Shown here: positions 33,540-45,261 of the stretch, one piece after another
Layout of the letters: each line of letters starts with the position of its first letter
Position numbering within the stretch: the first letter of the stretch is position 1
Assembly (NCBI GenBank): GCA_020055645.1
Contig: CM034547.1
Coordinates: 11,936,513 to 12,000,512 of the forward strand
Source of the DNA: Tomocerus qinae
Taxonomy: Eukaryota; Arthropoda; Collembola; Entomobryomorpha; Tomoceridae
Reading direction: 5' to 3'
Length of the DNA: 64,000 nucleotides
The notes under the pieces: generated by a model
Told to the model about the DNA's origin: nothing
The model's database searches: none
Seen by the model: the letters and a program-made list of their open reading frames with translations, nothing else
Translations under genes and position numbers: made by a program

Positions 33540-34171
33540 TTAAGAGCGAATATGATAGTCAAGCCCAATCGTCATTAGAAACCATACCTACCTCTTAATG
33601 TAATACTAGCCTCGTTTTAGTCGCTTTGATTGTATCGCTATACTACTTCATCCTAATCCTACTACTATACTTTATTCTTCTTCATTTCTTGTATTTGTTG
33701 CTAAGATCTGTGCTACTTTGTTTTTATGACCAAACGGCCAAAGCGAGGTTCTATAAAAGCTAAAAGAAAACGTATCAAATAATAAAGATGAATTTGGAAG
33801 TTATAAGCTCATACAAATACTTCCTCGCTTGATTTTTTGCTATTTCGGCTAATAGGACGCCTACACATTAAAAAATGGTCTGTCTGTTGTTTCGTTTGAA
33901 AAAATTATTCATTTAATCTAATTAAAGATAGATGAAAGAAAATCTTTATGGATTATATAGTGTCATGAATACTTGAAATTGACATGGAAGAAATGGCGAA
34001 GGCGAAACAAATGTTAACATCATTTTGTTAAGGAATGGTGGTGGTGGGGGAAATGTTAATTTAAGGATTTAATGTAGAAAACGCATTATATTCTTGTCTT
34101 ATAGTTACTCAATTTTATATATATCTTAGGAGGAGAAAGGAAAAGCCTTAGAAGGAATACTTTTAACAATA

Positions 34172-35416
34172 ATGGCTGATATATTTGAGGTGATACCTCC
34201 AGAAAATCCATCTGTCTGGGCCCAGAAAGGATCTTGTGTTCCAGTTTCAGTTTCTTATGATTACGAGAAAAATTTGTATCGTATTATGTGTGTGCATGAA
34301 AGTCGATGCATTGTGAACAGCTACATTACAACGGAAACTCAATTCATGATAAGAACAGGACTTTTTGGAACTTGGTACGATTCTGCTAGTAATACAACAT
34401 TTGGAATCGGTTTCCGAAAGCTTTCTGCACTCCATGATTTCAGCTATGCATTTACCAAAGCCAAGAAAGACACTACTGATGCGCTTGCCAGAATGGTAGA
34501 ATCTGTAGATAATGCAAAAAAGGAAAATAAAACGGCAAATGAGCCATCTCCCCGACGCGACGAAAATGACTCATCTGAAACTGAAGAAAATGACACATCT
34601 CAAGACCAAGAAGATTCTAGCTATTCTCAAGATGAATTTTACAATCTCTTAGGAAGTTATTCAGGTAAAAGATATGAAAGCATTCCTTCAAATAATAATT
34701 ATAATAATGATGAAGCTTCGGATTTCAAAGGAGGAGACAATTACATGATAAGGAATACTCAATCTGAAATAAATAATGAAGTCATTACTTTGGCAAAGGA
34801 AAATGCACAACTTCACAGAGATTTGCTGGACAGTTCGAAGACTTTAGCAGATTGGCAGGCCCAGTTAGATGCAGAAAAACAAAGAAATGAAACACTTTTA
34901 AAGGCTAACGAAAACTATGTAAGCAAGATGGACGAATTAACACATCAAGTACAAGAATTTACTATTCAAGCTGATCACTGGAAAGATCGTTATGAAAATT
35001 CCGAATCAATCTGCTCTCAAGCGTCTGAAGAAATGATTATTAAATATGAACAGGAAATTGAAGACGCTCTCAACAGTAAAGAGTTTTTTGAAAACTTAGT
35101 GTCTAACCAGGATTCTCAAATCAAAGAATTTGTAAATCGAGTTGCAGATTGCAATCAGAAAGTTCAAAACCTGCAAACGGAGAACGATTCCTTAAAGCAA
35201 AAGTATAAAACTACATATGATAAAACTCAAGAATTAGTTGAAGGAGCTACTGATCAATGGCAAACTTTGAAAGATATAGAAAAAAATATTTCAAAAGGAA
35301 CACAAAAATTGTTTGAGGTTTATGATGGAATTAAAAATTTGGTGAAAAAAGGTGCATATAACCAGAAAAATGATCCTAATGAAGACGAGGATGAAGGCAC
35401 TGAGGAGTCCTCTTAA
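34172..35416 (+). CDS. Homer-like EVH1 scaffold protein, intronless
   Basis: A single open frame of 414 residues with a good start context (AACAATAATGG). Residues 1-110 form an EVH1 domain of Homer type: FEVIPPENPSVW, VSVSYDYEKNLYRI, IVNSYITTETQF, FGTWYDSASNTTFGIGF, then an AFTKAKKDT helix. This domain binds PPxxF-type ligands of synaptic and Ca-signalling partners. Residues 110-190 are a charged, Ser/Asn-rich linker. Residues 195-390 are heptad-rich coiled coil (IITLAKENAQLHRDLL region onward), matching the multimerising tail of Homer. The C-terminus is acidic (DEDEGTEESS). Length is close to known Homer proteins, but identity to family members looks low. The lack of introns in a region of intron-rich genes suggests a retrocopy or intron loss. 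An AG just before GAGGAG at 34130-34135 could be a 5' UTR acceptor. Confidence 0.88.
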   Translation: MADIFEVIPPENPSVWAQKGSCVPVSVSYDYEKNLYRIMCVHESRCIVNSYITTETQFMIRTGLFGTWYDSASNTTFGIGFRKLSALHDFSYAFTKAKKDTTDALARMVESVDNAKKENKTANEPSPRRDENDSSETEENDTSQDQEDSSYSQDEFYNLLGSYSGKRYESIPSNNNYNNDEASDFKGGDNYMIRNTQSEINNEVITLAKENAQLHRDLLDSSKTLADWQAQLDAEKQRNETLLKANENYVSKMDELTHQVQEFTIQADHWKDRYENSESICSQASEEMIIKYEQEIEDALNSKEFFENLVSNQDSQIKEFVNRVADCNQKVQNLQTENDSLKQKYKTTYDKTQELVEGATDQWQTLKDIEKNISKGTQKLFEVYDGIKNLVKKGAYNQKNDPNEDEDEGTEESS

Positions 35417-35502
35417 GTTTCATATACTATATCTTTTTATAATCATCCACGAATTTTTATTTCCTATCCAATGTAAGTCTTTTCATATCGATCGATGACA
35501 TT

Positions 35503-35508
35503 AATAAA
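35503..35508 (+). terminator. Candidate polyadenylation signal (AATAAA) of the Homer-like gene
   Basis: Canonical AATAAA 87 bp after the stop codon at 35414-35416, before the foldback element begins at 35691. No genomic poly(A) tract follows. Confidence 0.55.
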
Positions 35509-35681
35509 TAATGTTGCATTCCATATTCTGCCATTATCTTTCAGTATTTTCTGCATTTTTCCATTAATTGCTCCAAAAACATTTATTACAGTACCTTACC
35601 CTCTTCCTTTGCCCTTTGCCAAATTCCACAATAGCCGATTAACCTAAACCAACGGTTGAAATTCGTTCTAAAGTTGAACAA

Positions 35682-35690
35682 CAAAAAGAT
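35682..35690. repeat. Left target-site duplication of the outer foldback element
   Basis: CAAAAAGAT directly before GGCTCATCC; the same nine bases follow GGATGAGCC at 60880-60888. Nine bases is the duplication length of MULE/Foldback transposons. Confidence 0.85.
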
Positions 35691-36081
35691 GGCTCATCCT
35701 ATCTACCCGACACCCGACAGTCAACTACCGGACACCCGATGCCCTCTCACCCGACGCCCGACAGCGGCCATATACTTCCTGCCTGACACCCGACGGCTAT
35801 CTACCCGACACCCGATGCCTTCCCACCAGACGCCCGACAGCGGCCAAATCCTTTCCACCCCACGCCCGACAACTAACTACCGGACACCCGATGCCTAACC
35901 AACCGACAGCCGCCGCCTTCCCACCCGACAACAGACGCCCTTCTACCCGACATTTAGATTGCTTAGAAAATTAAAAATTTTTACCCGATGCATGTACAAG
36001 TCATAGCATACCCGAAAGTTTGAAGGCATGGACTGACATAAGCTAGAGACATGAGCTTCCTCTATGCCAATACCAACACTA

Positions 36082-36090
36082 GTATTGTAA
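36082..36090. repeat. Left target-site duplication of the inner foldback element
   Basis: GTATTGTAA before GGCTCATTC, repeated at 43784-43792 after GATGAGCC. The empty site (one GTATTGTAA, followed by GCAGAAAAG) is preserved in reverse complement near 60477-60495 in the right arm of the outer element. Confidence 0.88.
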
Positions 36091-36489
36091 GGCTCATTCT
36101 ATCTACCCGACACCCGACAGCCAACTACCGGACACCCGATACCCTCCCACCCGACGCCCGTCAGGGGCCAAATACTTCCCGCCCGACACCCGACAGCTAT
36201 CTACCCGACACCCGATGCCTTCCCACCAGACGCCCGACAGTGGCCAAATCCTTCCCACCACACACCAGACAGCTAACTACCCAACACCCGATGCCCAACC
36301 AACTGACACCCGACGCCTTCCCACCCGACAACTGACGCCCTATTACCCGATATTTACATTTTTTAACTTAAAATTTTATCATGTACATTGTTTTGTTTAT
36401 GACAGTAGCTATGAAACTATGTCTGTCTAAGTGTTTCCCATATTTCTTGGAGACCTAAATCTAAACTTAAGTTGGAAAATCGGATTGTC

Positions 36490-39400
36490 AGAAACCTTAG
36501 AGTGAGTTCCAATATATGACACTAAAAAAGTTTGGAAATTAAAGTTGGTCCTAGATCTCTCAACCGACCCAGTTTTGGGCTCTGCATTCTCCAAACGATT
36601 TTTTAAGTTGGGTATAACACTCACTTAGCGAAACGTATGGCCATTAATTGAGTTGCAGTATATGACATTGAAAAAGTTTCAAAATTAAAGTTGGTCCTAG
36701 ACCCCTCAACCGACCCAGTTTTGGGCTCTGCATTCTCCAAACGATTATTTAAGATAGGTATGACACTCACTTATCGCCCCGTATGGCCATAAATTGTATT
36801 GCAATATATGACATTAATAAGTTTGGAAATTAAAGTTGGCCCTAGACCCCTCAACCGACCCAGTTTTGGGCTTTTAGTTGCCAAAACGATTTTTTAAGAT
36901 AGATATGACACTCCCTTAGCGAACCGTATTGCCAAAAATTGAGTTGCAATATATGACATTGAAAAAGTTTGGAAATTAAAGTTGGTCCTAGACCCCTCAA
37001 CCGACCCAGTTTTGGGCTTTTAGTTGCCCAAACGATTTTTTAAGATAGATATGACACTCCCTTAGCGAACCGTATTGCCAAAAATTGAGTTGCAATATAT
37101 GACATTGAAAAAGTTTAGAAATTAAAGTTGGTCCTAGACCCCTCAACCGACCCAGTTTTGGGCTTTTAGTTGCCCAAACGATTTTTTAAGATAGATATGA
37201 CACTCCCTTAGCGAACCGTATTGCCAAAAATTGAGTTGCAATATATGACATTGAAAAAGTTTGGAAATTAAAGTTGGTCCTAGAACCCTCAACCGACCCA
37301 ATTTTGGGCTTTTAGTTGACCAAACGATTTTTTAAGATAGATATGACACTCCCTTAGCGAACCGTATTGCCAAAAATTGAGTTGCAATATATGATATTGA
37401 AAATGTTTGGAAATTAAAGTTGGTCCTAGAACCCTCAACCGACCCAGTTTTGGGCTTTTAGTTGCCACAAACGATTTTTTAAGATAGATATGACACTCCT
37501 TTAGCGAACCGTATTGCCAAAAATTGAGTTGCAATATATGACATTGAAAAAGTTTGGAAATTAAAGTTGGTCCTAGACCCCTCAACCGACCCAGTTTTGG
37601 GCTTTTAGTTGCCAAAACGATTTTTTAAGATATATATGAAACTCCCTTAGCGAACCGTATTGTCAAAAATTGAGTTGCAATATATGACATTGAAAAAGTT
37701 TGGAAATTAAAGTTGGTCCTAGACCCCTCAACCGACCCAGTTTTGGGCTTTTAGTTGCCCAAACGATTTTTTAAGATAGATATGACACTCCCTTAGCGAA
37801 CCGTATTGCCAAAAATTGAGTTGCAATATATGAAATTGAAAAAGTTTGGAAATTAAAGTTGGCCCTAGACCCCTCAACCGACCCAGTTTTGGGCTTTTAG
37901 TTGCCCAAACGATTTTTTAAGATAGATATGACACTCCCTTAGCGAACCGTATTGCCAAAAATTGAGTTGCAATATATGACATTGAAAAAGTTTGGAAATT
38001 AAAGTAGGTCCTAGACCCCTCAAACGACCCAGTTTTGGGCTTTTAGTTGCCCAAACGATTTTTTAAGATAGATATGACACTCTCTTAGCGAACCGTATTG
38101 CCAAAAATTGAGTTGCAATATATGACATTGAAAAAGTTTGGAAATTAAAGTTGGTCCTAGACCCCTCAACCGACCCAGTTTTGGGCTTTTAGTTGCCCAA
38201 ACGATTTTTTAAGATAGATATGACACTCCCTTAGCGAACCGTATTGCCAAAAATTGAGTTGCAATATATGACATTGAAAAAGTTTGGAAATTAAAGTTGG
38301 TCCTAGACCCCTCAACCGACACAGTTTTGGGCTTTTAGTAGCCCAAACGATTTTTTAAGATAGATATGATACTTTCTTAGCGAACCGTATTGCCAAAAAT
38401 TGAGTTGCAATATATGAAATTGAAAAAGTTTGGAAATTAAAGTTGGTCCTAGACCTTTCAACCGACCCAGTTTTGGGCTTTTAGTTGCCCAAACGATTTT
38501 TTAAGATAGATATGACACTCCCTTAGCGAACCGTATTGCCAAAAATTGAGTTGCAATATATGAAATTGAAAAAGTTTGGAAATTAAAGTTGGCCCTAGAC
38601 CCCTCAACCGACCCAGTTTTGGGCTTTTAGTTGCCCAAACGATTTTTTAAGATAGATATGACACTCCCTTAGCGAACCGTATTGCCAAAAATTGAGTTGC
38701 AATATATGACATTGAAAAAGTTTGGAAATTAAAGTAGGTCCTAGACCCCTCAAACGACCCAGTTTTGGGCTTTTAGTTGCCCAAACGATTTTTTAAGATA
38801 GATATGACACTCTCTTAGCGAACCGTATTGCCAAAAATTGAGTTGCAATATATGACATTGAAAAAGTTTGGAAATTAAAGTTGGTCCTAGACCCCTCAAC
38901 CGACCCAGTTTTGGGCTTTTAGTTGCCCAAACGATTTTTTAAGATAGATATGACACTCCCTTAGCGAACCGTATTGCCAAAAATTGAGTTGCAATATATG
39001 ACATTGAAAAAGTTTGGAAATTAAAGTTGGTCCTAGACCCCTCAACCGACACAGTTTTGGGCTTTTAGTAGCCCAAACGATTTTTTAAGATAGATATGAT
39101 ACTTTCTTAGCGAACCGTATTGCCAAAAATTGAGTTGCAATATATGAAATTGAAAAAGTTTGGAAATTAAAGTTGGTCCTAGACCTTTCAACCGACCCAG
39201 TTTTGGGCTTTTAGTTGCCCAAACGATTTTTTAAGATAGATATGACACTCCCTTAGCGAACCGTATTGCCAAAAATTGAGTTGCAATATATGAAATTGAA
39301 AAAGTTTGGAAATTAAAGTTGGCCCTAGACCCCTCAACCGACCCAGTTTTGGGCTTTTAGTTGCCCAAACGATTTTTTAAGATAGATATGACACTCCCTT

Positions 39401-42157
39401 AGCGAACCGTATTGCCAAAAATTGAGTTGCAATATATGACATTGAAAAAGTTTGGAAATTAAAGTAGGTCCTAGACCCCTCAAACGACCCAGTTTTGGGC
39501 TTTTAGTTGCCCAAACGATTTTTTAAGATAGATATGACACTCTCTTAGCGAACCGTATTGCCAAAAATTGAGTTGCAATATATGACATTGAAAAAGTTTG
39601 GAAATTAAAGTTGGTCCTAGACCCCTCAACCGACCCAGTTTTGGGCTTTTAGTTGCCCAAACGATTTTTTAAGATAGATATGACACTCCCTTAGCGAACC
39701 GTATTGCCAAAAATTGAGTTGCAATATATGACATTGAAAAAGTTTGGAAATTAAAGTTGGTCCTAGACCCCTCAACCGACACAGTTTTGGGCTTTTAGTA
39801 GCCCAAACGATTTTTTAAGATAGATATGATACTTTCTTAGCGAACCGTATTGCCAAAAATTGAGTTGCAATATATGACATTGAAAAAGTTTGGAAATTAA
39901 AGTTGGTCCTAGACCCCTCAACCGACCCAGTTTTGGGCTTTTAGTTGCCCAAACGATTTTTTAAGATAGATATGACACTCCCTTAGCGAACCGTATTGCC
40001 AAAAATTGAGTTGCAATATATGACATTGAAAAAGTTTGGAAATTAAAGTTGGTCCTAGACCCCTCAACCGACCCAGTTTTGGGCTTTTAGTTGCCCAAAC
40101 GATTTTTTAAGATAGATATGACACTCCCTTAGCGAACCGTATTGCCAAAAATTGAGTTGCAATATATGACATTGAAAAAGTTTGGAAATTAAAGTTGGTC
40201 CTAGACCCCTCAACCGACCCAGTTTTGGGCTTTTAGTTGCCCAAACGATTTTTTAAGATAGATATGACACTCCCTTAGCGAACCGTATTGCCAAAAATTG
40301 AGTTGCAATATATGATATTGAAAATGTTTGGAAATTAAAGTTGGTCCTAGAACCCTCAACCGACCCAGTTTTGGGCTTTTAGTTGCCCAAACGATTTTTT
40401 AAGATAGATATGACACTCCCTTAGCGAACCGTATTGCCAAAAATTGAGTTGCAATATATGAAATTGAAAAAGTTTGGAAATTAAAGTTGGTCCTAGACCC
40501 CTCAACCGACCCAGTTTTGGGCTTTTAGTTGCCCAAACGATTTTTTAAGATAGATATGACACTCCCTTAGCGAACCGTATTGCCAAAAATTGAGTTGCAA
40601 TATATGACATTGAAAAAGTTTGGAAATTAAAGTTGGTCCTAGACCCCTCAACCGACCCAGTTTTGGGCTTTTAGTTGCCCAAACGATTTTTTAAGATAGA
40701 TATGACACTCTCTTAGCGAACCGTATTGCCAAAAATTGAGTTGCAATATATGACATTGAAAAAGTTTGGAAATTAAAGTTGGTCCTAGACCCCTCAACCG
40801 ACCCAGTTTTGGGCTTTTAGTTGCCCAAACGATTTTTTAAGATAGATATGACACTCCCTTAGCGAACCGTATTGCCAAAAATTGAGTTGCAATATATGAC
40901 ATTGAAAAAGTTTGGACATTAAAGTTGGTCCTAGACCCCTCAACCGACCCAGTTTTGGGCTTTAAGTTGCCCAAACGATTTTTTAAGATAGATATGACAC
41001 TTCCTTAGCGAACCGTATTGCCAAAAATTGAGTTGCAATATATGACATTGAAAAAGTTTGGAAATTAAAGTTGGTCCTAGACCCCTCAACCGACCCAGTT
41101 TTGGGCTTTTAGTTGCCCAAACGATTTTTTAAGATAGATATGACACTCCCTTAGCGAACCGTATTGCCAAAAATTGAGTTGCAATATATGACATTGAAAA
41201 AGTTTGGAAATTAAAGTTGGTCCTAGACCCCTCAACCGACCCAGTTTTGGGCTTTTAGTTGCCCAAACGATTTTTTAAGATAGATATGACACTCCCTTAG
41301 CGAACCGTATTGCCAAAAATTGAGTTGCAATATATGACATTGAAAAAGTTTGGAAATTAAAGTTGGTCCTAGACCCCTCAACCGACCCAGTTTTGGGCTT
41401 TTAGTTGCCCAAACGATTTTTTAAGATAGATATGACACTCCCTTAGCGAACCGTATTGCCAAAAATTGAGTTGCAATATATGACATTGAAAAAGTTTGGA
41501 AATTAAAGTAGGTCCTAGACCCCTCAAACGACCCAGTTTTGGGCTTTTAGTTGCCCAAACGATTTTTTAAGATAGATATGACACTCCCTTAGCGAACCGT
41601 ATTGCCAAAAATTGAGTTGCAATATATGACATTGAAAAAGTTTGGAAATTAAAGTTGGTCCTAGACCCCTCAACCGACACAGTTTTGGGCTTTTAGTAGC
41701 CCAAACGATTTTTTAAGATAGATATGATACTTTCTTAGCGAACCGTATTGCCAAAAATTGAGTTGCAATATATGACATTGAAAAAGTTTGGAAATTAAAG
41801 TTGGTCCTAGACCTTTCAACCGACCCAGTTTTGGGCTTTTTGTAGCCCAAACGATTTTTTAAGATAGATATGACACTCCCTTAGCGAACCGTATTGCCAA
41901 AAATTGAGTTGCAATATATGACATTGAAAAAGTTTGGACATTAAAGTTGGTCCTAGACCCCTCAACCGACCCAGTTTTGGGCTTTAAGTTGCCCAAACGA
42001 TTTTTTAAGATAGATATGACACTCCCTTAGCGAACCGTATTGCCAAAAATTGAGTTGCAATATATGACATTGAAAAAGTTTGGAAATTAAAGTTGGTCCT
42101 AGACCTCTCAACCGACCCAGTTTTGGGCTTTTAGTTGCCCAAACGATTTTTTAAGAT
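36490..42157 (+). repeat. 146-bp tandem array, about 39 units, with a 730-bp higher-order period
   Basis: Unit landmarks such as ATGACACTCCCTTAGCGAAC recur at 37051, 37197 and 37343, a spacing of 146 bp. Variant bases recur in groups of five units: the GGCCCTAGAC variant lies at 37861, 38591 and 39321, exactly 730 bp apart, marking a higher-order repeat of three copies. Outer units (36500-36900) are the most diverged, central ones nearly identical, as expected from unequal exchange. Confidence 0.92.
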
Positions 42158-43370
42158 GCCCAAAACTGGGTCGGTTGAGGGGTCTAGGACTAACTTTAAT
42201 TTCCAAACTTTTTCAATGTCATATATTGCAACTCAATTTTTGGCAATACGGTTCGCTAAGGGAGTGTCATATCTATCTTAAAAAATCGTTTGGGCAACTA
42301 AAAGCCCAAAACTGGGTCGGTTGAGGGGTCTAGGACCAACTTTAATTTCCAAACTTTTTCAATGTCATATATTGCAACTCAATTTTTGGCAATACGGTTC
42401 GCTAAAGGAGTGTCATATCTATCTTAAAAAATCGTTTGGGCAACTAAAAGCCCAAAACTGGGTCGGTTGAGGGGTCTAGGACCAACTTTAATTTCCAAAC
42501 TTTTTCAATGTCATATATTGCAACTCAATTTTTGGCAATACGGTTCGCTAAGGGAGTGTCATATCTATCTTAAAAAATCGTTTGGGCAACTAAAAGCCCA
42601 AAACTGGGTCGGTTGAGGGGTCTAGGACCAACTTTAATTTCCAAACTTTTTCAATGTCATATATTGCAACTCAATTTTTGGCAATACGGTTCGCTAAGGG
42701 AGTGTCATATCTATCTTAAAAAATCGTTTTGGCAACTAAAAGCCCAAAACTGGGTCGGTTGAGGGGTCTAGGACCAATTTTAATTTCCAAACTTTTTCAA
42801 TGTCATATATTGCAATACAATTTATGGCCATACGGGGCGATAAGTGAGTGCAAGGCAAATATAACCTAACCAGGTAGCCTTTTGCCATAATATTTCTAAT
42901 AAAACTTAACTTTTTTCCTCGATAATCGCAGTGCGTTACGGTTACACTACCGTAACTATGGTCCCCTATTCGGGGTCTCTTCCTGAGATACGAGTTGGGA
43001 ATAAAATGGCGATTTTATTCCCAAGAATGAAAAAATTTAATTTTTATTTGAAATATTACGGGAAGAGAGTACCTTATATAGAATGTTGTTATAACTACTT
43101 TGAGTGAGTGTCATACCTATCTTAAATGATCGTTTGGAGAATGCAGAGCCCAAAACTGGGTCGATTGAGGGGTCTAGGACCAACTTTAATTTTGAAACTT
43201 TTTCAATGTCATATACTGCAACTCAATTAATGCCCATACGTGTCGCTAAGGGAGTGTTATACCTAACTTAAAAAATCGTTTGGAGAATGCAGAGCCTAAA
43301 ACTGGGTTGGTTGAGAGGTCTAGGACCAACTTTAATTTCCAAACTTTTTTAGTGTCATATATTGAAACTC
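42158..43370 (-). repeat. 146-bp tandem array, inverted arm
   Basis: Reverse-complement copies of the same 146-bp unit begin directly at the flip point 42157/42158 and run to about 43370, interrupted by a 252-bp insertion at 42851. The outermost units match the outermost units of the left array (INDEL and base variants shared), which shows the arms are true terminal inverted repeats. Confidence 0.9.
42851..43102. mobile_element. hAT-like MITE, 252 bp, in the inner element's right arm
   Basis: An 8-bp duplication AGTGAGTG lies at 42843-42850 and 43103-43110. Ends are imperfect inverted repeats: CAAGGCAAATATAACC at the left, and CAAAGTAGTTATAAC when the right end is read in reverse. The matching place in the left arm (near 36765) is uninterrupted. 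Length of the duplication and the CA-start ends suggest the hAT superfamily; no coding. Confidence 0.7.
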
Positions 43371-43884
43371 ACTCTAAGGTTTCTGACAATCCGATTTCCC
43401 AACTTAAGTTTAGATTTAGGTCTCCAAGAAATATGGGAAACACTTAGACAGACATAGTTTCATAGCTACTGTCATAAACAAAACAATGTACATGATAAAA
43501 TTTTAAGTTAAAAAATGTAAATATCGGGTAATAGGGCGTCAGTTGTCGGGTGGGAAGGCGTCGGGTGTCAGTTGGTTGGGCATCGGGTGTTGTGTAGTTA
43601 GCTGTCTGGTGTGTGGTGGGAAGGATTTGGCCACTGTCGGGCATCTGGTGGGAAGGCATCGGGTGTTGGGTAGATAGCTGTCGGGTGTCGGGCGGGAAGT
43701 ATTTGGCCCCTGTCGGGCGTCGGGTGGGAGGGTATCGGGTGTCCGGTAGTTGGCTGTCTGGTGTCGGGTAGATAGGATGAGCCGTATTGTAAGCAGAAAA
43801 GAATAGAAAAACGGTTAGTGATTCCTGCCACATGGGATAACAGTGCAATACTGGAAATAACAATAAATGCGTGACAGAGCCGCA

Positions 43885-44225
43885 CTGTGGTTCCATAGGC
43901 TAGTTGAAACGGGCGTTTTTTACCCCAGTACTTTTCCACTCCCGCTCACAGCTTAACCACGTAAACTCCTACTTAAATTTTTCCATCTTAATTTAGATAT
44001 AGGTCGCGGTCGAGTTCGCCAATCATATATGCATCATTGGAATCACTGCATTCAAATTAACTATATCTGTAACTTACAAGGCCCGAGGGTGTTCGAAGCT
44101 ACAGTTATAGAATTTCGAAATTTACATATTAACATTAGTGAGATAGGAAATTTCAAATAAAAACCAAGCCCGCGTTTTTGTGCACGAAGTACACGTCCGT
44201 TTCAGCCAGCTTCTCGTCCCATTGT
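43885..44225. mobile_element. hAT-like MITE, 341 bp, in the outer element's left arm
   Basis: An 8-bp duplication GAGCCGCA lies at 43877-43884 and 44226-44233. Inverted ends share GCTAGTTGAAACGG with GCTGGCTGAAACGG, offset about 14 bp from the tips. The uninterrupted site (GACAGAGCCGCAGGG in reverse complement) is present near 60388-60402 in the right arm. Probably a non-autonomous hAT element. Confidence 0.7.
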
Positions 44226-44506
44226 GAGCCGCAGGGAGGGAGGCCAGTAGTAGTGGGAGGGGGTATACGGCCAATGCATGGATAGGTATGCCCCTACTCC
44301 TTATACATGCATAGGTATGCACCTAAAGCTTGTGTGCATTTCTCCCTATGTACTCAAGCACACATGCAGCCTCCCCATGTTCTCAGGCACTACATGCATT
44401 CTCCCTTCATTCTCAGGCACTACATGCATTCTCCTTTCATTCTCAGGCACACATGCCCCTTTCTTATCCATGGATGCAGGTATACAGCTAAAGCTTGCCT
44501 GTATTT

Positions 44507-44790
44507 GTCCGTATGTACCCAGGCACATGCATTATCCCTATGTACTCAGGCGCCTGCATTATCCCTATGTATTCAAGCACATGCACTATCCTTATGTACG
44601 CAGGCACATGCATTATCCCTATGTTCTCAGGCATATGCCTTATCCCTATGTACTCAGGCACATTCATTACCCCTATGTACTCAGGCATATGCCTTATCCC
44701 TATGTACTCAGGCACATTCATTACCCCTATGTACTCAGGCATATGCCTTATCCCTATGTACTCAGGCACATCCATTATCCCTGCTTTTAC
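44507..44790 (+). repeat. 27-bp minisatellite block A
   Basis: About ten variable copies of a 27-bp unit (core CCCTATGTACTCAGGCACAT) at the inner edge of the outer element's left arm. Two or three units also occur in the right arm (60070-60145), so the array began inside the inverted repeat and expanded. Because 27 is divisible by three, several frames on both strands stay open; I do not consider them coding. Confidence 0.85.
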
Positions 44791-45261
44791 CGGCAGGTGT
44801 TGTCGGCTGGCTGGGTTGTCACGGTCCTGTGACGATGTCCAAGCCTGTCCCAATGTGAGGGACATAATCCAGAGTGTGGATGTGGGTATGTCTGTTACCC
44901 GGATATGGATGAGTTGCACGAATGAGTATAAATGATTCCCGAATGTATGTGTGTAAATCGGAGAATGAAAGATCGGACTGGAAGAACTAGAATGAATGTT
45001 TGAATATAGTTTTATTAGGACTACTGGAGTCCCCAAAGGTCCAAACCAGAATGAGAGAAGAACAATGAATGTCTGAATGTAATTAGTGTAAATATAGTAA
45101 AGGTAATTATAAGGTAGTATTTAATATAGATATAAGTTAGTATATGGGATAGTGTAGAGTGGGAGGGAGATAGGGAAGATGAGTCGTGGCGAAGATACTG
45201 CCACGAGACAGCGTTTGTATATTCGTGGGAAGGTAAGTCTTGCTGGACAAGATTTACCTTC
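44791..45261. other. Interior of the outer foldback element, unique part 1
   Basis: No coding signal. It lies between the two 27-bp minisatellite blocks and contains a short inverted GTCACGGTCCTGTGAC motif near 44818. Confidence 0.5.

Larger units (their letters stand above)
28490..34171. other. Gene-poor region between MARVEL gene 2 and the Homer-like gene
   Basis: 5.7 kb of AT-rich DNA. No open frame has a recognisable domain or spliced continuation. It includes a GTAA microsatellite near 30340, an AT palindrome near 31815-31850, a degenerate direct repeat (31951-32385) and two long hairpins (32724-33044 and 33251-33539), annotated separately. Confidence 0.55.
36091..43783. mobile_element. 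Inner foldback element, 7.7 kb, with satellite-like arms
   Basis: It has the same termini as the outer element (GGCTCATTCTATCTACCCGA at the left; reverse complement with C for the variable base at the right) and its own 9-bp duplication. The left arm is about 270 bp of CCCGAC-type repeats (36100-36355), about 130 bp unique, then 146-bp tandem units up to 42157. There the orientation flips with no spacer. The right arm (42158-43783) has only about seven inverted units and the mirrored unique and CCCGAC parts. It has no protein-coding capacity; open frames in it are by-products of the repeats. Confidence 0.85.

Noticed and set aside
35417-35690. Poly(A) tail as proof that the Homer-like gene is a retrocopy
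   Set aside because: Only a poly(A) signal is present; there is no A tract or flanking duplication, so retroposition stays a hypothesis.
35656-36430. Pro/Thr/Arg-rich frames in the CCCGAC repeats (also at 43444-43939 and 60672-60899)
   Set aside because: They fall in terminal repeats of the foldback elements and occur in every copy of the repeat in different frames; not credible genes.
36490-43370. Possible CRISPR-like array from the regular 146-bp repetition
   Set aside because: Units are contiguous with no unique spacers and the DNA is eukaryotic; this is a satellite-type tandem array.
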